64,000 nt of DNA from an uncultured Clostridia bacterium (GCA_944392615.1 CALXXF010000002.1:56346-120345), one strand, 5' to 3'. Counted from the stretch's first letter, positions 25,834 to 36,106 are shown. Program-made: numbers and translations. Notes: generated from the letters alone by a model not told the origin.

Positions 25834-26010
25834 TTACTTGTACTTGCGCTTTCTCGCCGCTTCCGACTTCTTCTTGCGCTTGACGCTGGGCTTATCATAC
25901 TGCTCTCTCTTCTTTACTTCAGTAAGAACGCCGGAACGCTGGCACTGTCTTTTGAATCTGCGAAGAGCGCTGTCAAGCGATTCGTTTTCTTTAACTCTTA
26001 TTTCAGCCAT
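25834..26010 (-). CDS. rpsU: 30S ribosomal protein S21
   Basis: A 58-residue basic protein beginning [20 protein letters not shown], followed by [20 protein letters not shown] and a Lys/Arg-rich tail ([15 protein letters not shown]). This is the full normal length of bacterial S21. The GAGGGGAGGGATT ribosome site precedes the ATG. It is a single-gene unit with a consensus promoter (26067-26095), a terminator, and a leader that holds a perfect inverted repeat at 26041-26058. Confidence 0.97.
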   Translation of the reverse strand: MAEIRVKENESLDSALRRFKRQCQRSGVLTEVKKREQYDKPSVKRKKKSEAARKRKYK

Positions 26011-26040
26011 TATACAATCCCTCCCCTCGCTTCTGCAAGA

Positions 26041-26058
26041 GAATTTTCAAGAAAATTC
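26041..26058 (-). repeat. Perfect inverted repeat in the rpsU leader
   Basis: GAATTTTC, AA, GAAAATTC: an 8-bp palindrome just downstream of the transcription start and about 30 bases before the start codon. It could be a protein site or an RNA stem. Confidence 0.6.
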
Positions 26059-26066
26059 CTCTGTCA

Positions 26067-26095
26067 ATTATATTATAAAACAAACCGTTTGTCAA
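26067..26095 (-). promoter_or_regulatory. rpsU promoter
   Basis: Exact TTGACA (plus 26090-26095) and TATAAT (plus 26067-26072) with a 17-base spacer; a second, overlapping TATAAT gives only a 12-base spacer. Confidence 0.85.
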
Positions 26096-26149
26096 GCATT
26101 ATTTGCTTTTTAAGGTAAAAAAATATGACATAACGACCGCTTGCCCTGA

Positions 26150-28555
26150 TTAAGGCTTTATGACTATATTGACGAGTTTGACAGGAACGGCTATTTCCTT
26201 GATGATCGTCTTTCCTTCAATCAGCTTTCCGATTTTCTCGTCTGTTTTTGCCTTATCTATCATCTCATCTTTTGTCGCGCCGGCGCTCACTACCACGGTT
26301 CCGCGCAGCTTTCCGTTGATCTGTACTGCTATCTCAACACTGTCGTCCTTTGTCTTTGCTTCATCATATGAAGGCCATGGCGAGAGTGAGAGGAGCGTCG
26401 TGCCGCCCAGAAATTCGTTTATTTCCTCACTTATATGAGGGGCAAACGGGCAGAGCAGAGTTACAAGAGTGAGAAGCTCGTCTTTTGTAAGACTTCCGTG
26501 ATCGTATATTTCATTGACAAGACTCATCATTGCGGCTATAGCCGTATTGAATTTCATTGAATCTATATCTTCAGTAACTTTTTTTATGGTCTTGTGGAAC
26601 GATGATTCGAGTTCCTTCGTAACGCCGTTTCCGTTTATGATATCAGTGAGTCCCGCGACTCTGTCGATGAATCTCTTGCATCCCTTTATTGATGCCTGTG
26701 ACCACGGAGCTGACTTTTCAAAATCTCCGATAAACATTTCATAAAGTCTGAGTCCGTCGGCTCCGTATTCGGAAATCACTGTCTCAGGATTTATGACATT
26801 TCCTCTTGATTTTGACATCTTCTCTCCGTTTTCACCAAGTATCATGCCGTGGGCAGTTCTCTTGAGATAAGGCTCCTTGCAGGAGAGCACGCCTATGTCG
26901 TACAGAAATTTTGCCCAGAAGCGCGAGTAGAGAAGGTGGAGTGTTACGTGTTCCATGCCTCCGTTGTACCAGTCAACGGGCATCCAGTAGTCGAGAGCTT
27001 CCTTTGACGCAAGGCAATCTGGATTATTCGGGTCGCAGTAGCGCAGGAAGTACCACGATGAGCCCGCCCAGTTCGGCATTGTGTCGGTTTCTCTTTTTGC
27101 GGGTCCTCCGCAGGCAGGGCAGGTAGTATTTACCCAATCGGTATTTTTGGAAAGTGGAGATTCTCCGGTGTCCGTAGGCTCATAATGCTCAACCTCGGGA
27201 AGACGAAGCGGCAGACTTTCCTCAGGAAGCGGGACCCATCCGCATTTTTCGCAGTATACCAGCGGAACGGGCTCGCCCCAATATCTCTGCCGTGAGAACA
27301 CCCAGTCTCTGAGCTTATAATTGACCTTCTTTCTGCCTATGCCTTTTTCGGTAAGCCATTCTGTTATTTTTTTCTTAGCTTCCTTTACCTCAAGCCCGTC
27401 GAGGAACCCGGAATTGCAGAGCACTCCCGTCTCCACATCGGTAAATGCTTCTTTCTCTACATCTCCACCTGCGACGACCTCGATTATCGGAAGGGAAAAG
27501 GCCTTGGCAAATTCCCAGTCGCGCGTGTCATGAGCGGGCACCGCCATTATTGCACCGGTTCCGTATGTCGCAAGGACATAATCCGATATGAATATCGGTA
27601 TTTCTTTGCCGTTAACGGGATTGATTGCCAACACTCCCTCGAGCCTTACGCCCGTCTTCTCTTTGACAAGCTCAGTGCGCTCAAAATCTGACTTTTTGGC
27701 GGCAGCTTCACGGTAGCTTTCCACATCACCGTAGTTTGATATCTTTTCTTTCCAGCGCGTTATAAGCTCATGCTCCGGCGCCATTACCATGTATGTTGCT
27801 CCGAAAAGCGTGTCCGGACGGGTGGTATACACCACTATATCATCTCCGGCGGTTGTAGCAAATTTTACCTCTGCGCCCTCGCTTCTTCCTATCCAGTTTA
27901 TCTCCTGTGTTTTAACGCGCTCTATGAAATCGAGTCCCTCAAGGTCGTTTATGAGTCTCTCGGCGTAGTCGGTTATCTTGAGCATCCACTGACTCTTGAC
28001 TTTACGTACTACCTCGCTCCCGCATCTTTCACAGACACCGCCGACTACCTCCTCGTTTGCAAGAACCACCTTGCAGGAGGTGCAGAAATTCACCGCTATT
28101 TCTTTTTTATATGCGAGTCCTTTTTTGAAAAGCTGGAGGAATATCCACTGAGTCCATTTGTAATAGTTGGGGTCTGTAGTGTCTATTTCCCTTGACCAGT
28201 CGAATGAAAGCCCCAGAGATTTTATCTGCTCTGTGAAATGCTTTATGTTCTTTTTAGTGACCTCTGCCGGATGTACCTTGTTCTTTATGGCATAGTTCTC
28301 GGTAGGAAGACCGAAAGCGTCCCAACCTATAGGGAAAAGAACGTTATATCCCTGCATGCGCTTTTTACGCGCTATTATGTCCATAGCGGTATATGGACGG
28401 GGGTGACCTATATGCAGTCCCTGTCCTGACGGATACGGAAACTCAACAAGCGCATAGTATTTAGGCTTACTGTAGTCATTGACCGCTTCAAACGCATGTT
28501 GGTTCTGCCACCGGTCCTGCCATTTTTTGTCTATTGTTTTATAGTCGTATCGCAT
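26150..28555 (-). CDS. leuS: Leucyl-tRNA synthetase
   Basis: An 801-residue class I synthetase that charges tRNA-Leu. The HIGH motif is in [19 protein letters not shown] near residue 50, [12 protein letters not shown] is the KMSKS loop near 580, the editing domain (about 220-400) has [19 protein letters not shown] and [12 protein letters not shown], and four cysteines near 160-180 ([15 protein letters not shown]) with a second pair (CEKCGW, CPACGG) look zinc-binding. The C-terminal anticodon domain is normal. There is no T-box in the 110 bases upstream; it follows rsfS on the same strand and is probably co-transcribed. Confidence 0.98.
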   Translation of the reverse strand: MRYDYKTIDKKWQDRWQNQHAFEAVNDYSKPKYYALVEFPYPSGQGLHIGHPRPYTAMDIIARKKRMQGYNVLFPIGWDAFGLPTENYAIKNKVHPAEVTKKNIKHFTEQIKSLGLSFDWSREIDTTDPNYYKWTQWIFLQLFKKGLAYKKEIAVNFCTSCKVVLANEEVVGGVCERCGSEVVRKVKSQWMLKITDYAERLINDLEGLDFIERVKTQEINWIGRSEGAEVKFATTAGDDIVVYTTRPDTLFGATYMVMAPEHELITRWKEKISNYGDVESYREAAAKKSDFERTELVKEKTGVRLEGVLAINPVNGKEIPIFISDYVLATYGTGAIMAVPAHDTRDWEFAKAFSLPIIEVVAGGDVEKEAFTDVETGVLCNSGFLDGLEVKEAKKKITEWLTEKGIGRKKVNYKLRDWVFSRQRYWGEPVPLVYCEKCGWVPLPEESLPLRLPEVEHYEPTDTGESPLSKNTDWVNTTCPACGGPAKRETDTMPNWAGSSWYFLRYCDPNNPDCLASKEALDYWMPVDWYNGGMEHVTLHLLYSRFWAKFLYDIGVLSCKEPYLKRTAHGMILGENGEKMSKSRGNVINPETVISEYGADGLRLYEMFIGDFEKSAPWSQASIKGCKRFIDRVAGLTDIINGNGVTKELESSFHKTIKKVTEDIDSMKFNTAIAAMMSLVNEIYDHGSLTKDELLTLVTLLCPFAPHISEEINEFLGGTTLLSLSPWPSYDEAKTKDDSVEIAVQINGKLRGTVVVSAGATKDEMIDKAKTDEKIGKLIEGKTIIKEIAVPVKLVNIVIKP

Positions 28556-28665
28556 AAAATCTCCATTTCCTTTGCGCTGCGTGTAAGCACAAATACATCT
28601 TTATTTCACATATGCAATTTTATTTGCCGCGGTTCACTGCATCGATTCAAGTTGCTCTGAAAATG

Positions 28666-29067
28666 TCAGTCGCGTGTCAGAAGATCTGATATGTCCACAG
28701 GTTCGGAATTTGCCCACAGTTTTTCAAGCTTATAGAAATCGCGAAGTTCTCTGTTGAATATGTGGACAATCACGGAATAATAGTCCATAAGTATCCACGA
28801 CGCTTCATTCTCTCCCTCTATGCCTTTGGGAACGACGCCGCATAATCCGAGTTTATATTCCACTTCGTCGCAAAGTCCCTTTATCTGAGTGTTTGAATTT
28901 CCTGAGCATATTACAAAATAGTCGCTGAGTATCGTGTTTTCTTCAACATGGAGCAAAGTTATATTTTTAGCCTTGCGCTCGTCAAGTATCTTTACTATCG
29001 CCTTTGCAATATCAATAGGAGCCGCGGCAGAAAGATCACATGGAGTAAAAAGATTTTCTTCCATCAT
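28666..29067 (-). CDS. rsfS: Ribosome silencing factor
   Basis: A 133-residue RsfS/DUF143 protein that binds L14 on the large subunit and blocks subunit joining when nutrients are low. Core strings are ENTILSDYFVICSGNSNTQIKGLCDEVE, EGENEASWILMDYYSVIVHIF and FYKLEKLWAN. The first in-frame ATG at 29067 is followed by a second. It sits in the cluster yhbY-nadD-yqeK-rsfS, a common Bacillota order. Confidence 0.95.
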   Translation of the reverse strand: MMEENLFTPCDLSAAAPIDIAKAIVKILDERKAKNITLLHVEENTILSDYFVICSGNSNTQIKGLCDEVEYKLGLCGVVPKGIEGENEASWILMDYYSVIVHIFNRELRDFYKLEKLWANSEPVDISDLLTRD

Positions 29068-29107
29068 TTATTCACAATTCCTTTCATGGGTGTCATAAGA
29101 AGATTTT

Positions 29108-29758
29108 TTATAAATTTTTCTCTTCCATATCTCGCAGGGTGAGCAGTGTTGTCGGATGAATTGGCTTTTTTTGTCCTTTAAGATATGCCACTGTGTTTTT
29201 CAGTATGTCGCAAACTGTATTATCAAGCGAATCAAGCTTGTCCGTTTCGTTGCGGTTAAACGCCTTATACAGGTTTTCACGGGTCTTTATGCATATTTCA
29301 TGCGCTCTTCCGGGTTCTATATAGTCTGCTGTGAATATTATTTTATCTATAACGTTCATTCCCGGACGTCCCATTGTGTGACAGCTTATCGCCGTACATA
29401 TTATTTCGTCGGTATAATCTGCAAATTCATAACGCGCAATCAATGCCCCGGTCAATGAATGTATAACAGCAGGGCAGAGAAGGTCGTTTTCGGTGAGCTC
29501 TACTCCGTACTTACCTGCAAGGCTTATCTGGCTGTTTATATCAAGCCTTTTGCTTACGTCATGAAGCATTGCCGCCGTACATACGCGTTTTGTGTCGTCA
29601 TCGCTCAGAGAGAGAATTTCAGAAAGTTTAAGTGCCTCTGACGCCACCGAGGTGATATGACGGAATAGCGGGGCGTCTACACGTTTTTTTACTGCCTCAA
29701 TAAGTGTTTCAGATACCGGAATCCGGTTTGAGCCTGTTTTTTCTTCTCTGTAATTCAT
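29108..29758 (-). CDS. yqeK: HD-domain phosphohydrolase of the YqeK family
   Basis: A 216-residue HD protein, likely a symmetrical Ap4A hydrolase. The metal ligands fit the YqeK pattern: an early His (RHITSVASEA), AAMLHDVSKRLD (HD pair), VIHSLTGALIA, CHTMGRPGM and IFTADYIEPGR. Its ATG overlaps the nadD stop by four bases (29755-29758). Its usual partner gene order (nadD before, rsfS after) is kept. Confidence 0.93.
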   Translation of the reverse strand: MNYREEKTGSNRIPVSETLIEAVKKRVDAPLFRHITSVASEALKLSEILSLSDDDTKRVCTAAMLHDVSKRLDINSQISLAGKYGVELTENDLLCPAVIHSLTGALIARYEFADYTDEIICTAISCHTMGRPGMNVIDKIIFTADYIEPGRAHEICIKTRENLYKAFNRNETDKLDSLDNTVCDILKNTVAYLKGQKKPIHPTTLLTLRDMEEKNL

Positions 29759-30348
29759 TTATACAAACCGTTCCTTTTAATATATTCTTCGACTGACGGC
29801 GGAAGCAAATCCGAACAACTTTCGGAATTCTTTATCCTGCGTCTTATTTCTGATGAGGATATTTCAACTATGCTATTTGGCAATATAGTTATGTCAGCCC
29901 CGTATTTTTGTACATAATGCTGCCGAGCGGATTCTACATCGTTGCTCTTGCCCAAGTACCTGTCCGCGAGAACTATCGAAGCGTTTGAAAATATTATATC
30001 AGGTCTGTACCAACTGTCAAGAGTGAGAAACATGTCGGTACCGCAGAGAAAATAAAGCTTTCCTTCTTTGGAAAAATGGAGAAGGGTATTTGCCGTGTAT
30101 GAAATATCTCCCCTTGATATTTCCCAGTCTGATACGACAGTGGATAAAAGGCCGTCAAATGCAAGGTGCGCCATTTCGAGCCTCAGCCTGGGGTCATCTG
30201 CCGTGTCTATGTATTTATGCGGAGGTATATTTGACGGCATTATTATGAGCTTATCCGGAGCCATTGTCTCAATGAAGCACTTTGCTGCCGAGACGTGACC
30301 ATTGTGTGGAGGAGAAAATGTACCTCCGAATATTCCTATTTTCTTCAT
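29755..30348 (-). CDS. nadD: Nicotinate-nucleotide adenylyltransferase
   Basis: A 197-residue nucleotidyltransferase of NAD synthesis. It starts IGIFGGTFSPPHNGHVSAA (GGTFxPxHxGH signature) and ends with the ISSSEIRRRIK motif that binds the triphosphate. The SNIPPHK region binds nicotinate mononucleotide. It lies five bases after the yhbY stop and is coupled to yqeK. Confidence 0.96.
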   Translation of the reverse strand: MKKIGIFGGTFSPPHNGHVSAAKCFIETMAPDKLIIMPSNIPPHKYIDTADDPRLRLEMAHLAFDGLLSTVVSDWEISRGDISYTANTLLHFSKEGKLYFLCGTDMFLTLDSWYRPDIIFSNASIVLADRYLGKSNDVESARQHYVQKYGADITILPNSIVEISSSEIRRRIKNSESCSDLLPPSVEEYIKRNGLYK

Positions 30349-30353
30349 GCCTT

Positions 30354-30665
30354 TTACTTATCGCCCTTCTTTGAGGACTGCGGGAGCTCTATCTTGTGGT
30401 GCTTTTCAGAGACACGGTAAAGAACAAATCTGCTTCCTATGGTGTATACCACCTCTGAATCGGTTTTCTGCGCGATTATCTCGGCGGCTTCACGTGCCGT
30501 ATATGAGCTGTTATCGAGTACTCTCAGCTTTATTAGTTCTCTTGCCTCAAGAGCATTTGATATCTGTTCGGTCATATTGTCGCTTATGTCACCTTTTCCC
30601 ACCTGAAAAATTGTGTCGAGATCATGTGACAGCTTTTTCAGATACGCCCTTTGTTTGCTTGTCAT
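30354..30665 (-). CDS. yhbY: YhbY/CRM-domain RNA-binding protein
   Basis: A 103-residue CRM-domain protein that associates with pre-50S particles. Seen are LTSKQRAYLKKLSHDLDTIFQVGKG-like residues (GKGD loop) and the C-terminal 'GSRFVLYR' strand. It is probably the first gene of the yhbY-nadD-yqeK-rsfS-leuS run; a TATAAT on the minus strand upstream lacks a good -35 partner. Confidence 0.95.
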   Translation of the reverse strand: MTSKQRAYLKKLSHDLDTIFQVGKGDISDNMTEQISNALEARELIKLRVLDNSSYTAREAAEIIAQKTDSEVVYTIGSRFVLYRVSEKHHKIELPQSSKKGDK

Positions 30666-30762
30666 CTGCCATTCCTTTCATTGATGTTGTGAAGTAAAGT
30701 ATTATATACAGGCATCCTTCCTGGCGGTATAAAAACTACAGCTGTATATTGAGAACTTCCGG

Positions 30763-30778
30763 TACCGCGACCGCGGTA
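30763..30778. repeat. Perfect palindrome between yhbY and rdgB
   Basis: TACCGCG, AC, CGCGGTA: a 7-bp GC-rich inverted repeat about 50 bases past the rdgB stop. No T run follows, so it is not a typical terminator. Confidence 0.5.
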
Positions 30779-30826
30779 TTTATATTTCCGTTTGCTTTAA
30801 TACCTTTAAAGATCTTGTATCCTGAC

Positions 30827-31435
30827 TTATCTTTTTTTGTCGAAGTATTTTTTCAGCTCGTCTGCCAGAGCTTCAAAAGCCTTTTTTCTGTGACTTACTG
30901 TATTTTTTTGCTCAGGGGTTATCTCAGCGAAGGTTTTGTCAAATTCGGGAAAAAAGAACAGAGGGTCGTACCCGAAGCCTCCTGAACCGCGAGCAGACTC
31001 TAATATTATTCCGTCGCACTTCCCGCGGCAGAGTAATATGTCTCCGTTCGGAAATGCGCACGCCGCGGTACAGGCATAATATGCGCTTCTGTCGCTGCTT
31101 CCGGATTTTTCAAGAGCGTCCAGAAGTTTTGCATTGTTTGCCTCGTCGTCACACGGGTCTTTTGCGTACCTTGCGGAATGTACTCCGGGTGCTCCTGCGA
31201 GCGCATTTACGCAGAGTCCGGAATCGTCAGCTATCCCTATATATCCAAAAGACGCGGGGGTTTTTGCCTTTATCAGGGCGTTTTCTTCAAATGTCGTTCC
31301 GTTTTCGTCAATGTCCTCATTAAAGCCTATATCATCGAGAGAAAGAAGCTCAAAATCAAACAAAAGAGAGCCTGAGAGAATCTGTTTTATTTCTTCGATT
31401 TTTTTCCTGTTTCGGGAGGCAAGTACAAATTTCAT
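30827..31435 (-). CDS. rdgB: XTP/dITP diphosphatase
   Basis: A 202-residue HAM1/RdgB nucleotide house-cleaning enzyme that removes dITP and XTP. Motifs: FVLASRNRKKIEEI (SxNxxK-like), GIADDSGLCVNALAGAPGVHSARYA with the active acidic residues, and FGYDPLFFFPEF plus HRKKAFEAL. The ATG at 31435 has AAAGGAACG upstream, and a possible overlapping leader ORF (see findings). The 136-base gap after ftsY suggests it may be transcribed apart. Confidence 0.96.
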   Translation of the reverse strand: MKFVLASRNRKKIEEIKQILSGSLLFDFELLSLDDIGFNEDIDENGTTFEENALIKAKTPASFGYIGIADDSGLCVNALAGAPGVHSARYAKDPCDDEANNAKLLDALEKSGSSDRSAYYACTAACAFPNGDILLCRGKCDGIILESARGSGGFGYDPLFFFPEFDKTFAEITPEQKNTVSHRKKAFEALADELKKYFDKKR

Positions 31436-31571
31436 TTTGTAATCGTTCCTTTTCCTGAGCTAATCATGCGTTTTTGTGCTGTCTTAAATTTTTTTCGACT
31501 TGAATGAGTCAGAAGAATCAGGTCAGTAATCCGAAAAAACATCGGAAAAGTAAATATATTTCGTAAATATC

Positions 31572-32471
31572 TCATTCAAAGAGCGCGTCAACATATTCCG
31601 AAGGCACAAAAGGCTGCAGGTCGTCTGCGCCTTCTCCTACACCGATATATTTAACCGGTATATCGAGCTTCTCCTTGATGGCGAAAATTATACCGCCTTT
31701 TGCTGTGCCGTCGAGCTTCGTCAGGATGAGTCCTGTTATATCGGCGACATTTTTAAATTCTTCAGCCTGATTTACGGCGTTTTGTCCCGTGGTGGAATCA
31801 AGCACCAGCAGTGTTTCGCGCGCGGCGCCGGGAAGCTCTCTTTCTATAACACGATTGATTTTTGCAAGCTCCTGCATAAGATTTTTTTTGTTGTGCAGGC
31901 GTCCTGCAGTATCTACAATGAGCACATCGGCGTCACGCTTTACAGCCGCGTGCGTGGCGTCGAAAACCACAGCAGCGGGATCTGCTCCTTCGCTTTGCTT
32001 TATGAGTTCAACTCCCACTCTGTCTGCCCATATCTGAAGCTGCTCTATCGCTCCGGCTCTGAATGTGTCTGCTGCGGCAAGAACGACTTTTTTTCCGTCT
32101 TTCTTCAGATTTGAGGCTATTTTTGCTATGCTGGTGGTCTTACCAACGCCGTTTACGCCTATCACCAGAACTACCGACGGTTTTGAGCCAAGCTCAAGAG
32201 GCTTTCCTTTGCCGAGTATGTCGCATAATATCTCTTTAAGAGCTACGACTGCCGAATCCGGGTCCTTTATCTTTTCTTCCTTTGTCTTCGCGCGCAGGCG
32301 CTCTATGATTTTTTCCGTAGAGGAATACCCGACATCGGCACAGATGAGCATTTCTTCGAGTTCTTCAAGAGTTTCCTCGTCTACCCCGGACGAAAACAGA
32401 CTTCTTATCCTTCCGAAAAACGAGCTCCTGCTCTTGAAAAGTCCATTTTTAAGTTTTTCAAAAAAACCCAT
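31572..32471 (-). CDS. ftsY: Signal recognition particle receptor FtsY
   Basis: A 299-residue SRP receptor GTPase. The N domain is helical; the G domain has GVNGVGKTTSIAKIA (P-loop), AADTFRAGAIEQL, VDTAGRLHNK and TKLDGTAKGG. The acidic A domain of enterobacterial FtsY is absent, as is usual in Bacillota; the basic start (KNGLFKSRSSFFGRIR) may bind the membrane. It lies 35 bases after smc. Confidence 0.97.
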   Translation of the reverse strand: MGFFEKLKNGLFKSRSSFFGRIRSLFSSGVDEETLEELEEMLICADVGYSSTEKIIERLRAKTKEEKIKDPDSAVVALKEILCDILGKGKPLELGSKPSVVLVIGVNGVGKTTSIAKIASNLKKDGKKVVLAAADTFRAGAIEQLQIWADRVGVELIKQSEGADPAAVVFDATHAAVKRDADVLIVDTAGRLHNKKNLMQELAKINRVIERELPGAARETLLVLDSTTGQNAVNQAEEFKNVADITGLILTKLDGTAKGGIIFAIKEKLDIPVKYIGVGEGADDLQPFVPSEYVDALFE

Positions 32472-32506
32472 ATCAGTTTACCTTTCAGTTGACTTTCAGA
32501 CATTGA

Positions 32507-35500
32507 TCATTTGCTTTGGCTTTTTAATCCTATTTTTTCCTCAACCTCGGATACCTTTACCGAGAGCAGCTTTGACACGCCGCGCTCTTGCATTGTCACT
32601 CCGTATAAGGAATCAGCTGCTTCCATCGTGCCTCTTCTGTGTGAAATGACTATGAACTGAGTCATTTCAGAAAAGTTCTTGGCGTAATTTGCAAAGCGTG
32701 AAACGTTTACTTCGTCAAGAGCGCTTTCTATTTCATCGAGAAGGCAGAATGGAGGGGGATTTATCTTGAATATTGCAAAGAGAATTGCGATTGCCACAAA
32801 GACCTGCTCTCCGCCGGAAAGGGAAGAGAGATTCTTAATTACCTTGCCGGGCGGAGAAACTATTATCTCCACTCCCGTTGAAAGCACATTTTCTGGGTCT
32901 GTAAGCTCAAGCTTTGCGCTTCCGCCGCCAAAAAGCTCTTTGAAAACGACTTTGAAATTCTCATTGATGAGATTGAAACTTTCCTTGAACTTAGTACACA
33001 TATCTCTTTCGAGGTCGGTTACAATCTGTGTGTACCTTTCTCTTGAATCGTTCAGGTCGTCTATCTGAGCGGTCATATCGTCATATTCTTTTTTTACCTG
33101 CGTATATTCCTCTATTGCCCCGACGTTTACATTTCCGAGCTCTCTTATCTTTGCGCGGAGCCTGTTCTGCTCCGTAACGCTTTTAGAGCGTGTTTTTTCG
33201 TTTATTTCAGGATAACCCATTCCGCACGCCGCCGTGTAGGTAAGCTCGTAGTCCTCCCAAAGGCGCTCTGTCAGCTTGTCCTTTTCTCCAAGAAGGGAGG
33301 AACGTCTGTTTTCAAGCTTTGTATATTCTTCAAAGCACACATTACGTTCGTCTGTTTTCAGCTTGGTGCGCTCCCTGAGTGCCTGTGCGTTTTTGTCAAG
33401 CTGTTCCCGCCTGTCTTCAAGCTGACTTACCGCAAGCTCGGCCTGCTTTATGGCTTCGTTGAGCTTATCGAGCTGAACGGCGAGCGTTTGCACATTTTCA
33501 CGGTTTGAAACAAGTGCGGCTTTTTTGAGCTCTGTCTCGTTATTCACACCGCTTTTCCGTTTTGCAAGGCTATCATAATCCGCGAGCATATTGTCAAGAG
33601 ATAGTTTTGTGGCTTCCTCCTGCTTTTCAGCAACGGTTATTTCAAGCATTTTTTTGCTGCGCGCTTCTCCGAGGCTTGTCATTGAAAGCTCTGTTTTACG
33701 GGACTCTTCGGACAGGGAAGAGATGGTTTGCTCAAGGGATGCTATGTCCGAACCCAGCTTTTCGTTGTCCTTTGTAAGAGTTTCCACAAGCTTCATTTCG
33801 GAATCATCCTGATTTTTTATATGCTCTTCGGAGTTTCGGAGTGAATCTGCTGTGTTCAGATCAAGTGTAAGCTTGTCTTCTATGTCCTTTTTCTTGTTTT
33901 CCTCGGTCTTATACATGGCTGCAAGTAACAGATATCCGTCATTGAGCGCATCAAGCTTGCCTGAAAGCTCATTGAGTCTGTCGGCTTTCTCGGCAGACTG
34001 CTTTTCCAGTTCGGCAGCCTCTCTGTTCAGACGCTCCGCTTCGTTTATCAGATCGTCAATCTCACCTGAGCGTGATAGGATACCGCTTTCTTTTTTTGCA
34101 GAACCGCCTGTATATGAGCCTCCGGCGTTGATTATCTGTCCGTCGAGTGTTACTATCCTTACTGTATATCCGGAGAATTTTGCAAGAGCAGACGCATTGT
34201 CCAAATTATCAAAGACGAATGTTCTTCCGAGCAGCGAGCTGATTACTCCGGAATATTTGCCGTCGCACTCTGCAAGCTCATTTGCCATTCCGACGTATCC
34301 TTTAAAAGACGATGCCTTATCAGGTGTCAAAGAAGGCTTTGACGGACGTGAAGATGTTATCGGACAAAATGTAGCTCTTCCTGCGTTCTCTCTTTTAAGA
34401 ACGGCAATCGCATTTTTTGCCGCGGTTTCATCCTCGGTTATTATGTTTTGAAGCGCGGCGCCGAGAGATGTCTCTATTGCGAGAATATATTCGCGCTTAA
34501 CACGTATGAGCTTTGACACAGGACCGCATATTCCTGCAAGTTTCCCGGATGCCGCGACATCAAGTACAAAACGCACGCTTCTCTGATATCCCTCAAAATG
34601 CTCTTCCATGCGTGTAAGAGCTACTGATTGCTCACGTTTTGACAGGGCGGCAACTTTCGCCTTTCCTGCGTTTTCATTCAAAGCCGCAATATCTGCCTTG
34701 AGTTCCTCTATTCCTTTTATAAGTACTTCTTTGCGGGCTTGCGTCTCCGACGCTTCATTTTTATACGCTTTCAGCTTTTCTTCGCATTCTGCAATACGGC
34801 GCCTGTCGTTTTCTACTTCTGAATTGATGTCGTTTATTTCGGAGCGTATATCGTTTATTTTTTCTGCTACGAGCTTTCTTGAGCTTGTAAGACCCGACAA
34901 TCTGATCCTGTTTTCTATGACCTTGTTTTCACAGTTTTTCTTTTCGCTTTCATACTGCTCCTGTTCCTTTTTAAGGTCGGAAAGAGCATGGAGAATCTGC
35001 GCATGTTCAGTGTCTATATCGGTATATTCTGAAGAAAGGCGGTTTTTGAGGGAGGTGTCTTTCTTCAGCTTTTCTTTCAATATTTCTTTGTTTTCAAGAT
35101 AATTTCTTTCGAGTTTTTCTATGCTTTCAAGTTCCGAGCTAAGTCTTTCTATTTCAGATTCGTTGTGCTCAGCTTCTTTTTGCGCCAGCAGTCCGGCTGT
35201 TCTGAGCTCGTGCATTTGCCCGGTTTTTTCTGAAAGAGTCTCCTGTGCTTCGCGCAGCAGGGATTTGTTCTCTTCGCTCTTTTGATAGAGCTCCTCGCTC
35301 TGCTTTTCGAGAGAGTTTATTGAATCATCGCACATTTCGAGCGCATGCTTGGACATATTGTAATTCCGCTCAAATTCTTCAAATCTGCGAGCTATGTCAG
35401 AGATGTCAAACACAGCAAGAGAAACGTCAAGGGCTTTTTTCTTTTCGTAAAGATCAAGATACAGGCGTGCTTTTTCTGATTCCTTTGAAAGCGGTTCAAT

Positions 35501-36106
35501 TCTTGCCCCGAGTACCGACACTATGTCTGTAATTCTTACTAAATTGTTTTCGGTTTCGGCAAGTTTTCTTTCCGCCTCCTGCTTTTTATATCTGTATTTT
35601 GAAATTCCGGCCGCCTCTTCAAAAACATAACGCCTGTCCTCGGATTTTTGCGCAATTATTTCCGATATTTTTCCCTGACCGATTACAGAATAACCCGTCT
35701 TTCCTATACCGGTATTCATAAACAGCTCCACTATGTCTTTCAGACGGCTCGGAGCGCCGTTTATAAGATATTCGCTTTCTCCTGTCCTGAAATACCGCCT
35801 TGTTACAGTTATTTCATTGTAATCGGAAGCGATCCTGTTGGCACCGCTGTTGTCAATTGTAAGGGATACCTCCGCAAAGCCCATGGGACTTCTTTTATCC
35901 GTGCCGCCGAATATGACATCTTCGAGCTTTACTCCGCGTATGTTCTTGGCAGAAAGCTCGCCGAGGACCCATTTCACCGCATCTGAAATATTGCTTTTTC
36001 CGCTTCCGTTTGGTCCGACTATGACTGTCATCCCGGAATCAAAGTTTATTTTTGTCCGCTCCGGAAAAGATTTGAATCCGTGGAGCTCAAGTGACAGTAG
36101 GCGCAT
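32507..36106 (-). CDS. smc: Chromosome segregation ATPase SMC
   Basis: A 1199-residue condensin-type ATPase. An N-terminal Walker A (VGPNGSGKSNISDAV), a long coiled coil, the hinge (about 520-640, with GYVGMANEL), a second coil and the C-terminal LSSLSGGEQ signature, then FCLLDEIESALDE (Walker B). It shapes the nucleoid with ScpA/ScpB. Two in-frame ATGs occur; AAGGAG eight bases from the ATG at 36106 favours it. That start lies inside the end of the preceding radical SAM gene (20-base overlap), so the two are coupled. Confidence 0.97.
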   Translation of the reverse strand: MRLLSLELHGFKSFPERTKINFDSGMTVIVGPNGSGKSNISDAVKWVLGELSAKNIRGVKLEDVIFGGTDKRSPMGFAEVSLTIDNSGANRIASDYNEITVTRRYFRTGESEYLINGAPSRLKDIVELFMNTGIGKTGYSVIGQGKISEIIAQKSEDRRYVFEEAAGISKYRYKKQEAERKLAETENNLVRITDIVSVLGARIEPLSKESEKARLYLDLYEKKKALDVSLAVFDISDIARRFEEFERNYNMSKHALEMCDDSINSLEKQSEELYQKSEENKSLLREAQETLSEKTGQMHELRTAGLLAQKEAEHNESEIERLSSELESIEKLERNYLENKEILKEKLKKDTSLKNRLSSEYTDIDTEHAQILHALSDLKKEQEQYESEKKNCENKVIENRIRLSGLTSSRKLVAEKINDIRSEINDINSEVENDRRRIAECEEKLKAYKNEASETQARKEVLIKGIEELKADIAALNENAGKAKVAALSKREQSVALTRMEEHFEGYQRSVRFVLDVAASGKLAGICGPVSKLIRVKREYILAIETSLGAALQNIITEDETAAKNAIAVLKRENAGRATFCPITSSRPSKPSLTPDKASSFKGYVGMANELAECDGKYSGVISSLLGRTFVFDNLDNASALAKFSGYTVRIVTLDGQIINAGGSYTGGSAKKESGILSRSGEIDDLINEAERLNREAAELEKQSAEKADRLNELSGKLDALNDGYLLLAAMYKTEENKKKDIEDKLTLDLNTADSLRNSEEHIKNQDDSEMKLVETLTKDNEKLGSDIASLEQTISSLSEESRKTELSMTSLGEARSKKMLEITVAEKQEEATKLSLDNMLADYDSLAKRKSGVNNETELKKAALVSNRENVQTLAVQLDKLNEAIKQAELAVSQLEDRREQLDKNAQALRERTKLKTDERNVCFEEYTKLENRRSSLLGEKDKLTERLWEDYELTYTAACGMGYPEINEKTRSKSVTEQNRLRAKIRELGNVNVGAIEEYTQVKKEYDDMTAQIDDLNDSRERYTQIVTDLERDMCTKFKESFNLINENFKVVFKELFGGGSAKLELTDPENVLSTGVEIIVSPPGKVIKNLSSLSGGEQVFVAIAILFAIFKINPPPFCLLDEIESALDEVNVSRFANYAKNFSEMTQFIVISHRRGTMEAADSLYGVTMQERGVSKLLSVKVSEVEEKIGLKSQSK

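Noticed and set aside
28556..28665. T-box upstream of leuS
   Set aside because: The gap of 110 bases to rsfS holds no conserved T-box motif or terminator.
33852..34451. 199-codon frame antisense to smc, rich in serine
   Set aside because: A typical mirror of coiled-coil coding DNA; smc is intact and clearly real.
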